64,000 nucleotides of DNA, taken from the NCBI GenBank assembly GCA_963795935.1, contig CAWCJO010000003.1, forward strand, positions 434,001 to 498,000, written 5' to 3'. The first letter of the stretch is position 1. Each line of letters begins with the position of its first letter. The notes beneath the pieces are model-generated. The model had not been told where the DNA came from, made no database searches, and saw only the letters and a list, made by a program, of their open reading frames with translations. The DNA comes from JAICMB01 sp963795935 (lineage in GTDB: Bacteria; Acidobacteriota; Terriglobia; Bryobacterales; Bryobacteraceae). Shown in pieces: positions 17,600 through 27,541 of this stretch. Made by a program: the position numbers and the translations under genes.

Positions 17600-19926
17600 A
17601 TGAAGCAAGTATGGATGACGGTGGGCATGGTGGCGATTCTGTCGCTGGGGTTGGGCGGCTGCAACCGCTCGCCGCAGGCGCGCCGGGACAAGTTTCTGGC
17701 GCGGGGTAAAGCGGCCCTTCAGAAACACGACTATAGTCACGCGATTCTGGAATTCAGGAATGCCGCGCAAGCGATGCCCAAAGATGCCGAACCGTATTAC
17801 CAGATCGGGGTCGCCTCGTTCGACGGCGCGCGATGTGCGCACCGCGGTTGCCGCTTTCAGAAAAGCGCTGGAGTTGAATCCCAAACACGCCGGGGCGCAA
17901 CTGCATCTGGCGGAATTGATGGCGATGACCGACGACCAGCGTTGGCTGAACGATGCGGAAAGCCGGCTTAAGGCGCTGATGGAGTGCTCTCCCGTCACTC
18001 CCGAAATGTTGAATACCCTGGCATTGACCGAGATGAAGCTGGGCAAAACGGAAAATGCGGTCGACAATTTGGAGCAAGTGCTGGCAAAAGCTCCTCAGGA
18101 ACTTACTTCTTCGATCCTGCTTGCGCGGGCGAAGTTATTGCAGCGAGACGTCAAGGGCGCGGAGGACGTTTTAAAAAAGGCCGCCGCGGCGAAGCCGAAT
18201 GCGGCCGATCCTCACGTCGTCCTGGGGCGAGTTTTATGTCTCTCAAAACAGGGCGCCGGAGGCGGAAGCGGAATTTCAACGCGCGCTCCAACTCGACCCC
18301 CGCAGCGGGCCCGCCTTGATGGATTTAGCGGTGCTCGAAAATGCGACGGCCCGCAAAACGGAGGCGGAAGCGAATTTCAAGCGCCTGGCGGGCTTCCCGA
18401 CAAGACTTATCGGCCGGTATATGCCCTGTTTTTATTTGAAAGGGCCGCCGCGACGAGGCGGTGCGTGAATTTGAAAGGCTGGCGAAAGAAGATCCCCAGG
18501 ACAGATTGGCGCGAACGCGTCTGGTGTCGGCCTACCGGGCCGTAAATCGAACAGCCGGAGGCGCCAAAAAGTTCTCGATAAGGCGCTCAAAAAGAATCCA
18601 AAGGACTTGGACGCTCTGCTGCAGCGGGCGAGATCTCTCGGCGAATGGAAAATACGGGAATGCCGAAGCGGACTTGAATCAAGTGCTGCACTTGCAGCCC
18701 AATTCGGCGGAAACACATTACCTCTCGGCAAAGCTGCATCAGGCGCGCGGCGCGACTCTCAGTTACCGGCAGGAGCTTTCGGAGGCATTGCAGTTGAATC
18801 CCTACTTGCTTGCCATGCGTCTGGAACTGGCGCGGGGTCTGATCGCCGATAGGCAGGCGGCGGCGGCTGGAAATTTTGGATGCGCGCCGCCCGGCCAAAG
18901 ACAACTAACGCCTGTTGTGGTCCAGCGCAATTGGGCCCTGTCGGCCTCCGGCAACATCGTGGAAATGCGGAAAGGGATCGACCAGGGGCTGTCGCGCGGG
19001 AAGGTCGGCGGACCTTCTGATCCAGGACGGCTTGTGGAAGCTGAAGACGGGTAATCCGTCCGCGGCACGAGCCTCCCTCAACGAAGCGCTGAAAATCGAT
19101 CCCCGGACCTGCGCGCCCTGTCAGCGCTTAATACTTCCGATCTGGCTCTGAAGCAGCCTGATTTGGCGTTGAGAGCGTAAAGGAATCGCGTCGCGGCAGC
19201 CAAACTCCGCTGCCGTTCAGGAATACCTGGGCGCGATGCTGTCGGCTCGTGGCGAAATGCAGGCGCGGTCTGCCTTCGAAGCCGCCAAAGCCGCCGACCC
19301 CCATTCGTCCCCGCCTATTTTTCGCTGGCGCAAATCGACGCTCACGAGGGCAAATGGGACGATGCCGCAGCAAAGATGAAGGAAGTCCTGTCCAGGAACG
19401 ATAAAGTCATCACCGCGCACCTCTGGTTGGCGACTCGCTGGCACAAAGGCAACTACGAAGCAGCGATTCAGGAATACCGGCAGGTTGTCGCCACCCACGC
19501 CGAACGATCCCGCGGCCCTCAACAACCTGGCCTATCTGTTGACGGACTATCGCAAACAGCCGGATGCAGCCCTGAAACTTGCGCAAAAGGCTGTAGAGCT
19601 TGCTCCCGATAATTCGAACTTTATAGACACCCTCGGCTGGACGCTTTACGAGAAGAGCCTCTATACCCCTGCGATTCAATACCTGGAACAGGCGACACGG
19701 AGAGTAGCAATGCTGCCTTGAAATATCATCTCGCGATGGCATACGCCAAGGGGGGCGATTCGAGACGCGCTCACGATACCTTGGCGCTTGCTCTGAAAAG
19801 CGATCCGAATGCTCCGGAAGCCAGGCTGGCCGCTAGGGCGTGGACCCCACGGAATTGACCGACTTCCCCAAAAGTCTGCCCTGGGCCGGTTTTCTGGATA
19901 TCGAGCCTGCTCCGGGTCATAACTGA
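17600..19926 (+). pseudogene. Second PrsT-like TPR lipoprotein, heavily frameshifted
   Basis: A paralogue of the TPR lipoprotein at 10747-12988, aligned along its whole length. It starts MKQVWMTVGMVAILSLGLGGC (lipobox, Cys21) and continues DYSHAILEFRNAAQAMPKDA, nearly identical to the paralogue, but changes frame near 17825, 18235, 18440, 18560, 18870, 19000, 19130-19300, 19500 and 19705. The last frame can be read to a TGA at 19924-19926 (ending GFLDIEPAPGHN). The unit structure of the TPRs is still recognisable to the end, so decay, if real, is recent. It follows the barrel gene by 32 nt. As sequenced it cannot make a full-length protein. Confidence 0.75.
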
Positions 19927-19976
19927 GATGCTCCTAAATGCAAGCAATGGCGTGGTTTGAATGCGCAATGGAGGTA

Positions 19977-19995
19977 ATGGAGCGTGGATTGCTTT
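19977..19995 (+). promoter_or_regulatory. Sigma-54-type promoter before PEP-CTERM gene
   Basis: TGGAGCG, 4 nt, TTGCTTT: GG at 19979-19980 and GC at 19991-19992 have the exact 10-nt spacing, with TGGxxCG and TTGCT matching the RpoN consensus TGGCACG-N4-TTGCW. It lies 48 bp before the ATG at 20041. In other bacteria PEP-CTERM genes are known to be driven by RpoN with the PrsK/PrsR pair, which fits. Confidence 0.6.
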
Positions 19996-20040
19996 CGCGA
20001 AGCCGACCTAAGGTTTAACCAAACGGGGGAGGAACCCATT

Positions 20041-20741
20041 ATGCGACGAACTAGAATCAATTTTTTGGCTACCGCGGCGCTGGTCGGCTTGACGGCTCTA
20101 CCGGCATCCGCTCTTTCGGTCCGCATCACTCGAGAATGGAGGTCCGGCCATTCCATGTAACGGCGTCGGAGCCGTAGTATGTACGTCCGACGCCGGGTGC
20201 CGATTATCTCGTTGATATCCGGGTCGCGACAGCAATTCGCCCGGTGATCCCGCTGCGCTCTCAACGGAAGGCGGTACGATCCGCATCATGACGGCGACAC
20301 GATTAGAGGTCGAGACTTCGTGACACCGGTTTCTCCTCCCAACCGGCCGGGTGAGCGCTAATCCAGACTGTGAACACGAATACTCCGGCCCTGGCCGCGC
20401 CGGGCACGACTAACGGGCACAGGGTATGCATCTAAGCACAACGACCTATTTTGTCAAGCTGCGGCGACTGTACTGCCGCAACGCCGCCGACCAATTAAGT
20501 TCAGTCTGTAGTGGAGCAACCCCGGCACCCCCTCGAGCCGGGCGTATGCTTCGTACGCGCCTTCTCCTTGGACGAAGTACTGAACTACAGCTTCTACGGG
20601 TCCAGGCACGGCGCTCGTAACGGCAACTTTGTCCGCGATTGCTCCGAACCGGCGAGCATCCTGCTCTTCGGCTCGATTATTGGTGTTGGTCTTCTTTTCC
20701 GTCGGAGACAGCGTTCGAAGCGCTCTCCCTCGTTGATCTAG
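20041..20741 (+). pseudogene. Broken PEP-CTERM protein with SEP in place of PEP
   Basis: GGGAGGAAC precedes an ATG that opens a clear signal peptide (MRRTRINFLATAALVGLTAL then PASA). Within 40 codons the frame stops; other frames carry protein-like pieces (ENGGPAIPCNGVGAVVC). The end is a PEP-CTERM sorting signal: SEPASILLFGSIIGVGLLFRR followed by an Arg/Lys-rich tail, stopping at 20741. The tripeptide is Ser-Glu-Pro (TCC GAA CCG) instead of Pro-Glu-Pro, a single C-to-T difference. Several frame changes lie between the two ends. It has its own sigma-54-like promoter upstream and a hairpin downstream, so it was a single-gene unit. Confidence 0.65.
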
Positions 20742-20829
20742 AAGTGAGTCGAGGGTGGACCGTTGGTCACGCGTTTTAGAGATTGCCTCCCTTTAATGGC
20801 TGTATTGAAAACCTGAGAAGCAAGTATTT

Positions 20830-20866
20830 GAGAACCGGTCCCCGGTGAGTCTGGGGACCGTTTCTC
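20830..20866 (+). terminator. Strong hairpin, probable terminator
   Basis: GAGAA-x-CGGTCCCC at 20830-20843 pairs with GGGGACCG-x-TTCTC at 20853-20866, 13 bp with a 9-nt loop. Only a weak T-rich stretch follows. It lies about 90 bp after the PEP-CTERM pseudogene and 70 bp before the chain-length gene. Confidence 0.5.
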
Positions 20867-20936
20867 ATTTGAGGCATCTGGAATAAAGTTACGGTTTCGA
20901 GTGTTTGGCTGGCGGATTGCTATCATCTCAACGTAA

Positions 20937-22729
20937 ATGGAAACCCCCGGCGGCCCCGCGAAGGCGCGGCAGAATGTCGCAGCCAGCCCAACCCTACAGA
21001 GCCATTGGTCCGTTGAGCACTACCTGCGTCTCATCCTGTACCGCTGGTGGCTGGTCCGCGGGCATGTTTGCGGTCGTGGCGCTCGCAACGGTCATCGTCA
21101 CCAGCCGCCTTCCCGACATCTACACTTCCGATACCCTCATCCTGGTCGATCCCCAGAAGGTCCCGGACAGCTATGTGAAATCCACCGTCACGGGCGATGT
21201 CCGCAATCGCCTGGGAACGCTGTCGCAGCAGATCCTGAGCGCCACGCGACTGCAGAAGATCATCGACACGCTCAACCTCTACCCGCAGGAGAAGAAGACC
21301 ATGCCCCGGGAGGACGATCATCGGCCGCATGAGGAAGGACATTTCCGTCCAGGTGGTGAGCGATTTCGGCGGCGGGCAGGACCTGCAGGCGTTTCGGATT
21401 ACGTACAGCGGCAGAGAGCCGCGCCTGGTGGCGCAGGTGACCAACGAGCTGGCGTCGCTGTTCATTGAAGAGAACCTTAAAGCCCGGGAGCAACAGGCCA
21501 CCGGGACGACCGAATTCCTCGAAAATCAACTGCAGGAAACGCGCAAGACTCTGGAGGCGCAAGAGGCCAAGCTGAAGGATTTCAAGCTGAAGCCATATCG
21601 GCGAGATGCCGGAACAGCAATCGGCCGATCTGCAGATCCTGGGGCAATTGCAGTCGCAACTGCAGCTTGGAGGGCGACGCGCTGAGCCGGGCCCAACAGC
21701 AGAAAAGCTATGTGCAATCGATGATGGCGGCGGATTCCGCCCCGGTCGTCGATTTGGATGAAGGCCAGCAGAGTCGGCCGGGGCTCCCGCCGGCGGCGCG
21801 GCCGCAGCAGCCCGCGCGATCGCCTCTGGCGGCCGATAAAGCCAGGCTTGCGACACTGTTGACGCGCTACAGCGAAGAACACCCCGAGGTGCGCCGCCTT
21901 AAGAAACAAATTGAACTGGAGGAAGCCAAGGAAGGCCCTGGAAGGGAAACAGGTTGCGACGGCCGCTCCGGCCGCTCCCGTTGCCGAAGCGCCGCGGCCG
22001 CCGGTGAGAAGGAGCGTGCCCGTTCCCGTCAAGTACGTCAACCCCGTGCTCGAATCGCAGTTGCACGGCTTGGATGCCGAGATTGCGAAGCACCAGCAGG
22101 AACAGCAGCGCTTGTCCAAGATGGTGGCGGGGTATCAGGCGAAGCTGGAAGCGATTCCGGTGCGGGAGCAGCAGATCACCGACCTGGTGCGCGATTACGA
22201 GATCTCCAAAGCCCATTACAGCAAGCTGCTGGACAACCAGCTTTCGGCGGAGACGGCGACGCAGCTCGAAATCCGGCAGAAGGGGGAGCGGTTCTCGATT
22301 CTCGATCCGGCGCAACCGGCGGAAAGGCCGTCGCGGCCGAATCGCGCGCTGATCGACTCCGCCGGGGCCGTGGGCGGGCTGGGCCTCGGGATCGCCATCG
22401 CTCTGATGACGGAATTTCTCGGGATCTGCATCACGTCGCCGGACCAGATCACGGCGGCGACGGGTTTACAGGTGCTGGAGGTGATCCCGGTCATTACGAC
22501 ACAAGCGGATCGGCTGGTGCGCAAACGGCGCATCGCCTGGGCGGCCATATCGGGGATCGCCTGCGCCGTGATCGGCGGGATGCGCGTTTCTCTTGTATCG
22601 CTACCATACGCAGGGGTTCTAAGCCGCGGCCTTAAAGGATGCCTCTACTATCCCCGAACTGGTATCCCCGAACTGGCCGGCTCATCGCGAGCCGCTAGCA
22701 CGCGCCGCCGCATAGGCCGGGGAGATTAG
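20937..22729 (+). pseudogene. EPS chain-length determinant (Wzz/GNVR, XrtA-type), several frame changes
   Basis: An inner-membrane polysaccharide co-polymerase that sets EPS chain length together with the tyrosine kinase at 26536. It starts METPGGPAKARQNVAASPTL, with the first membrane helix split by a frame change near 21060 (YLRLILYRWWLV then MFAVVALATVIVTS). Next come the Wzz beta domain (LPDIYTSDTLILVDPQKVPD), a coiled coil (TTEFLENQLQETRKTLEAQE), the GNVR domain (VREQQITDLVRDYEISKAHY) and a second membrane segment near 22530. Frame changes are near 21060, 21320, 21600, 21700, 21930 and possibly after 22570. The kinase is a separate gene, as in XrtA loci (TIGR03007-like). Coding signal is continuous across frames, which favours sequence error or very recent loss. 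Confidence 0.8.
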
Positions 22730-22743
22730 TACCGATCTCATGC

Positions 22744-22772
22744 TTGGCAACGCCCAACGCATAGCCTATACT
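22744..22772 (+). promoter_or_regulatory. Sigma-70-type promoter, near-leaderless
   Basis: TTGGCA (22744-22749), a 17-nt spacer and TATACT (22767-22772): five of six matches in each box at ideal spacing. The ATG at 22784 is only about 5 nt after the expected start point, so the mRNA would be almost leaderless. Confidence 0.55.
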
Positions 22773-22783
22773 CGAATTGATCG

Positions 22784-23065
22784 ATGACCGATATACAAAT
22801 CCTAACGATTGCGATTGCGCTCGCAACTTCGTTCCTGGCCGTGTTTATCGGCGTGCTGCTGAATAACGCCCGCCTTGGCGATCTCAGAGCGTCACTCACC
22901 CAGGTACTCGAAGCCAAGATCGGCGAGAGCCGGGCCCAGTCCTCGAAGGAGATTGCGGATCTTCGGATACTGATTGAGAAGAACCATTCGGAGATGCTGC
23001 TGAAGCTCTCCGACATGGACGGGCGATTGAATCGTATCGAGAGCGAACGTAGGATCGTTCGGTGA
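22784..23065 (+). CDS. Small membrane-anchored coiled-coil protein
   Basis: A 93-residue protein with one N-terminal transmembrane helix (ILTIAIALATSFLAVFIGVLL) followed by a charged heptad-rich coiled coil (LRASLTQVLEAKIGESRAQS to KLSDMDGRLNRIESERRI). Short proteins of this type, starting MTDIQILT, recur in acidobacterial genomes, but no function is known. It has its own promoter immediately upstream and converges with the TonB-domain gene, so it is a single-gene unit. Composition and start context make it a real gene. Confidence 0.65.
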   Translation: MTDIQILTIAIALATSFLAVFIGVLLNNARLGDLRASLTQVLEAKIGESRAQSSKEIADLRILIEKNHSEMLLKLSDMDGRLNRIESERRIVR

Positions 23066-23102
23066 GTGGGGCATTAATTAAGGATGCCGCCGGCCGCGGC
23101 CT

Positions 23103-24971
23103 TCAGGGCTGATCGAAGCGGAACTGCACGGCCATCTCGCTTGCCACGTTTTCGCCGTTGCGCCGCGCCGGCTTGAACTGGAAGGCCCGCGCCGCTTGCA
23201 CCGCCTCGTTCACGAACAGTCTCGCGAAGGGGCCCTTCATGGCGGTTACGCGGGCGTTCGCGGGGTTGCCGCGCGCGTCGATCGAGACTGTCACTTGGAT
23301 GTCCACCGCCCCGGTCATCATTCTGCGCAGATCGGTGGGGATCCTGGGAGTCACGCGGCGGGTTACCTCGGGGGCTGCGTAGAGCTGACGGCCGGCGCGG
23401 AAGGGATGGGATTGGGCGGCAGCGATGGCGCGCGCGGGCGCGGGACGCTCGGCGGGCTTCGGCGACGCCGGCGCAATCGAGGGCGGGCCGGCGTTACCGT
23501 TGGCGGGGCGCTCGGGGGCAGAATTCTCGCGCCGTCTTCGGCAAGTTCCCGGCGACGGTTTTCGGAGTCTTGGCGGGCGCAGCCGGTAGTATGCCGGCGC
23601 TGCCCGTTGTCCGGGGGCGCGGCAGCGGAGTCTGCGGCGGTCTGGGGCGGGTTCTCAGCGACGGCTTTCGGCTCGCGCGCGAGCGGCGGAATCGGCGGTA
23701 GGCCGATCTTAGCGCCGGTGGGCGGCGGTAAATCGTACCGCGGGGCCGGAGAAAGCTTGGCGGGTTCGAGGTCGTTTGCAAGAACCGCGATGGGACCGTT
23801 GCCGGCGGGCGAAGAGCCGGGCGGCTCCGTGCTTGGCGGGCGCTGGAGGCAGGATCGCGACGGTTTGGCCGGGCGTCATGCGGCCGTCTCTTCTGGAGCC
23901 ATTCGACGCGGCGTTTCCGGTGGCCTTTGCGGCCGGGGCCGCCGAGTGCGATTCGGAATCGGAAGCGGCCACAAGGATGACATGAACGGCTTCGGAGGAC
24001 GTGACTTTTCCCTGGCGATAGAGGTCCAGAGTGAAATCGACGCTATCGGTATCGGGACGGTAGAAAACAGAACCGGTCCGGAGTTGCGGGGCATTCAGGA
24101 AAAAGGCTTTGCTGTAATTTCCATCCCGGATCGAAAGGACGGCGCGTTCGGCATCCGGTATTCCGGGGAAATGAGGATCCCAAGCGATATAAAGGCGATC
24201 CGATTGACGGGTAATGTGGAGGCCTAATTTTGAGGCCAGTTGTTTTGCCGGAGGCGGAGAATGGCGGGCGGTCCAGCGGTAGACCGGGATGCCGGCGAGG
24301 AGCAACCCCGCGGCGATTGCGGCGGCCGGCGCCCATCGCGGACGCCGCGCACGCCTGCCGCCGGTAGAGACAGGTTCGATATAAGTATGTTCGAGCGCGA
24401 TGGGCCCGGACTGGGGCGCGTCAAGCGGCGCCAGAGGAACCTCGCCGGCCGCGAATTCGGTCTGTATGCGGCCGTCCTCCCAAAAGAAAAAGCCTGCCGT
24501 GCAGGCTTTGTTGGGAAGAACCTTGATCAATAAAAATACGTTGTCCGGTTCGGGAAAGCGGCTCTCGATCAAGGACAGGTCGGCGCTCGACAAGAACAAA
24601 TCGTCGCGATTATGGCTGCGAAAAAATCCCACGGCCGCCTGCCCAAAAGCCTTGCTTTCCTCCAACGCGGCCTGGAAACGATGCCGCTCTTTTCCGGATA
24701 ATGAGTATTCCGGTCCCTTGCGATGGCCGCAGGGGATGGGATCGCAATGCTCGATAAAGATCGTCGTTTGACCGTCCGCTCGTTCCTTTCGCCCGAGCAG
24801 AATGCCGCCGATCTCGGCTCCCTCTTCCGGACCGGTCTCGAGGCCGGCCAGCACCTCCATTTGGAGGCGATCGACCGCTTCATGGTTCAGCCGGATCGAG
24901 AGGGCGCGATCGGGGTCGTCCCAGACGTAGTAATCCCCTGGTTTGCGGGCATCGGCCGGGCGGGGCGTCAT
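23103..24971 (-). CDS. Degenerate-JAMM / transmembrane / TonB C-terminal protein, frameshifted
   Basis: A protein of about 620 residues with an unusual order of parts. Residues 1-155 form an MPN/JAMM-like domain: Glu53 in AEIGGILLG and R118-S-H120-x7-S128-x2-D131 in GFFRSHNRDDLFLSSADL. The first metal-binding histidine of the JAMM motif is replaced by Arg118. A transmembrane helix follows (WAPAAAIAAGLLLAGIPVYRW, about 212-232), then a beta-sandwich (LHITRQSDRLYIAWDPHFPG), a Pro/Ala-rich linker and a TonB C-terminal domain (VDIQVTVSIDARGNPANARV to FQFKPARRNGENV). The frame changes at least once between about 23820 and 23350, within the linker. The ATG at 24971 is 5 nt after the stop of the XrtA ATPase gene, so the two form an operon. 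The role is unknown. Confidence 0.65.
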
Positions 24972-24976
24972 GATCT

Positions 24977-25945
24977 CTACTTGGACGTAAGACCGAGTCT
25001 CCCGGTCAGGCGCGCCCACCGCGACGGCTTATGACCGGCGCCGTTGTGGTGTTGCGCAAACGGGACGCGGATGATCTCCGGCCCGCCGTTCATTGCGCCG
25101 GCCGCGCGATGGCTCGCGGCGGCCAGGCTGGGAAGCGCCGAGGAGACGTGCAGATCGGCGGCCGCCGTGCGGACGTACTTGGCGTCGACGGTGGGGCATT
25201 GCTCGGCAAACGCCAGAGTCAACGCGTTTTCGCAAAGGGCATTGATGGTGCGGGGAATGCCGCGGGACAACGCGGCGATTTCGGCGACGGACTCCGGGGG
25301 AAAGGGATATCTGGACCCGCCCGCCCGCAACCAGCGATGGCGCATATACTGGCCCACATCGCCGGCCGTCAGCGGACCGATGGCTAAGCGCACGGCGACG
25401 CGCTGTTTCAACTGCCGCAGATCCTCGCGATTGAGCGTGTCGTCCAACTCGCTTTGACCGACCAGCACGATTTGCAGGAGTTTGTGCTCGGCTTCCTCGA
25501 AATTTCCGAGCAGCCGGATTTCCTCGAGAACCTCGGGACTCAATTTATGGGCTTCGTCCACAATGAGGGCGCTCACTTTGCCTTCGCTCTGGGCGCGTTG
25601 AAGAAGTCTTCGAAGCTCCCACAGCCGTTGGGCCTTGCTGGACGGCACCTTTTCAACGCCAAAATCCAATAATGCGAACTCCAGAAACTCGGCCGGAGTC
25701 ATGGTAGGATTCTGGACCGAGCTGAACTGCAGGCGAGCCGCCGGAAGAAACTGCAGGACGCGCGCCAGAAGCGTTGTTTTACCCGTTCCGACCTCGCCGG
25801 TCAACACGATGAAGCCTTTGCGCTGCAGGATGGCGTGCGTCAGTCCTACGAGGGCCTCGCGGTGCTGCGGCGTAAGGAAGAGAAACGCCGGGTCCGGCGT
25901 CATGTTAAACGGATTCTTGCGCAGCCCGAAAAATTGGTTGTACAT
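24977..25945 (-). CDS. XrtA/PEP-CTERM system-associated AAA ATPase
   Basis: A 322-residue ATPase of the ExeA/GspA-like branch that always travels with XrtA loci (TIGR03015). It begins MYNQFFGLRKNPFNMTPDPA, the family signature. Walker A is GEVGTGKTT (50-58, Lys56) and Walker B is ALIVDEAHKL (Asp130-Glu131); a sensor-like arginine region (RGIPRTINALCENAL) follows. In this family the N-terminal ATPase may drive or time an envelope process; the substrate is not known. The first gene of a leftward pair with the JAMM-TonB gene. The conserved start residues support the ATG at 25945. Confidence 0.9.
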   Translation of the reverse strand: MYNQFFGLRKNPFNMTPDPAFLFLTPQHREALVGLTHAILQRKGFIVLTGEVGTGKTTLLARVLQFLPAARLQFSSVQNPTMTPAEFLEFALLDFGVEKVPSSKAQRLWELRRLLQRAQSEGKVSALIVDEAHKLSPEVLEEIRLLGNFEEAEHKLLQIVLVGQSELDDTLNREDLRQLKQRVAVRLAIGPLTAGDVGQYMRHRWLRAGGSRYPFPPESVAEIAALSRGIPRTINALCENALTLAFAEQCPTVDAKYVRTAAADLHVSSALPSLAAASHRAAGAMNGGPEIIRVPFAQHHNGAGHKPSRWARLTGRLGLTSK

Positions 25946-26535
25946 CGCTAGGACCAGTCCGCGGCCGGGTGGAATGGCTCAGGCGTGTTCGCCATCGTCA
26001 TCGGGAATGAGATACTTCTCAACGTCAAGGTGGGTAGTCCAACACTTCACTGGAGCACGATCATCTCCAAGAAGCTTACAGCGAATTGCGGCAAACACTT
26101 GACCTGAATCGTAGGGGTTGGGCGGCGCGTAACCCGCCGTCTTATGTTTTCCCACGAGATCGGAAGTCCTCCCAAAATTCGGTAACGATCGATACGAGTC
26201 CTGGGTGACCTAGGCTCAGGCGCAGAGGCGCACTTCGACGGGACACGGGCGGCCGCGGCTGGGAGTTAAGGTACCCGCCGCGGGCCTGCGAAAAAGAAGC
26301 AAACCCCTGAAACGGCCGGAATCGTCATGTGGGGCACGGGATTCAGCCGTTCGGCGGCGGGCGTCTTTCCCGAGTCGAAGGTTCCGCCTAAAATCCTTCA
26401 CGTCCGGATTTCGGCCCGTCCCCAATCTTCGGGATTTGTGACGAGTTTTGGGAACGCGGAACGCAATAAAGACAAGAAGTTACGCCGGAGAATGGTGGCC
26501 CCTTACATGCCTATATGCTCGCTTAACTTCCGGAC
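25946..26535. other. Divergent promoter region between ATPase and kinase genes
   Basis: No supported gene; frames here are short and unlike proteins. The region must hold the promoters for both divergent genes. Partial sigma-54-like sites are visible: rightward GGGAACG-N4-ACGCA with GG at 26451-26452 and GC at 26463-26464, 72 bp before the kinase; leftward, GC-N10-CC at 26091-26104, with TTTGCC on the minus strand. Both are imperfect. Confidence 0.4.
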
Positions 26536-27534
26536 ATGAGCCGATACTACGAAGCTCTCAAAGAGGCAAGCCGTTCCCGGCCTGTGTCCCATGGGAGGCC
26601 TGAACAAACGGAATTGGATGCGGCGCTAGGCGTCGACGACTTGCCGACCGCGGAGGGTTCCACGGCGGCGAGCTTTGAGGCGGACCTCCCTCTTGAACTC
26701 GAAGTGGACGAACTCGAAGTGGACGATCTGGGATCGGTTGACGGCGAAAATCCGGCGGCGGATTTTCCCGCCGAAGATTTGCCGGCCCCCGCCGCCTGGA
26801 CGCCCACGGCGACCGAGGAGGCGTATGCCGCCTTCCTGCCGCTGCAGCGCCCTTTGGGATCGCGGAAGAAGGTGGCCCTCGATCAACAGGCGTTAATACC
26901 GAACTCCGTCGACCCCGTGGTGATCGAGCACTATCGGCGGCTTCGAACGAAGATCATGCAGCAGCATGCGGTGAAGCCGTTCCGCAGTCTGCTGGTGACC
27001 AGCCCGGAGCCCGAAGAAGGCAAGAGCGTGACGGTTTTGAACCTGGCGTTCAGTTTCGCGATGCTGCGCTCGTTCAAAGTGCTGGTGGTGGATGGCGATT
27101 TGAGGCGTGGAAGCCTGGGCCGCTGGCTGGGAAAGCAGGAGCATGCGGGGCTGAGCAATGTCATCGACGGATCCGCGACGTTGGCTGAAGCGGTATTGAA
27201 ATGGGATGAGCTTCCCGTTCATTTCGTACTTGCGGGGAATTCGAAAATTCCCGCCGCCGAATTGCTGCACCCGGCTCAAGTGGGCCGCCACCTCCGCGCG
27301 ATGACACAACAATTCGATTTGGTCTTAATCGATTCGCCGCCCGTGAATGTGATCACGGACGCTCAACTACTGTCGGAAAGCTGCGACGCCGTAATGCTGG
27401 TGGTCCGGGCGTTCGCTACCACGCGCAAGGCTTTGGAAAAAGCGGCCAAGGATCTCCAGGCATGCCGCATGATCGGCACGATTTTGAATGGTGGCTCGCG
27501 GGGCCGTATGAACCGCCGCTACAAGGGGTATTAA
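26536..27534 (+). CDS. XrtA-associated tyrosine autokinase (CpsD/BY-kinase)
   Basis: A 332-residue cytoplasmic bacterial tyrosine kinase that phosphorylates itself and controls the Wzz-type co-polymerase. It begins MSRYYEALKEASRSR, the usual start of the family (TIGR03018), followed by an acidic, low-complexity region with a short duplication (LEVDELEVDDL, 55-65). The kinase core has Walker A SPEPEEGKS (156-164, Lys163), Walker A' VLVVDGDLR (182-190) and Walker B LVLIDSPP (262-269). The tyrosine cluster is minimal: Tyr329 and Tyr332 at the very C-terminus. Followed after 7 nt by the FemAB gene. A fossil relative is found at 37254-37594. Confidence 0.92.
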   Translation: MSRYYEALKEASRSRPVSHGRPEQTELDAALGVDDLPTAEGSTAASFEADLPLELEVDELEVDDLGSVDGENPAADFPAEDLPAPAAWTPTATEEAYAAFLPLQRPLGSRKKVALDQQALIPNSVDPVVIEHYRRLRTKIMQQHAVKPFRSLLVTSPEPEEGKSVTVLNLAFSFAMLRSFKVLVVDGDLRRGSLGRWLGKQEHAGLSNVIDGSATLAEAVLKWDELPVHFVLAGNSKIPAAELLHPAQVGRHLRAMTQQFDLVLIDSPPVNVITDAQLLSESCDAVMLVVRAFATTRKALEKAAKDLQACRMIGTILNGGSRGRMNRRYKGY

Positions 27535-27541
27535 AAAGGCG

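Noticed and set aside
23196..24227. 343-codon plus-strand frame opposite the JAMM-TonB gene
   Set aside because: Gly/Arg-rich composition, antisense to a recognisable protein.
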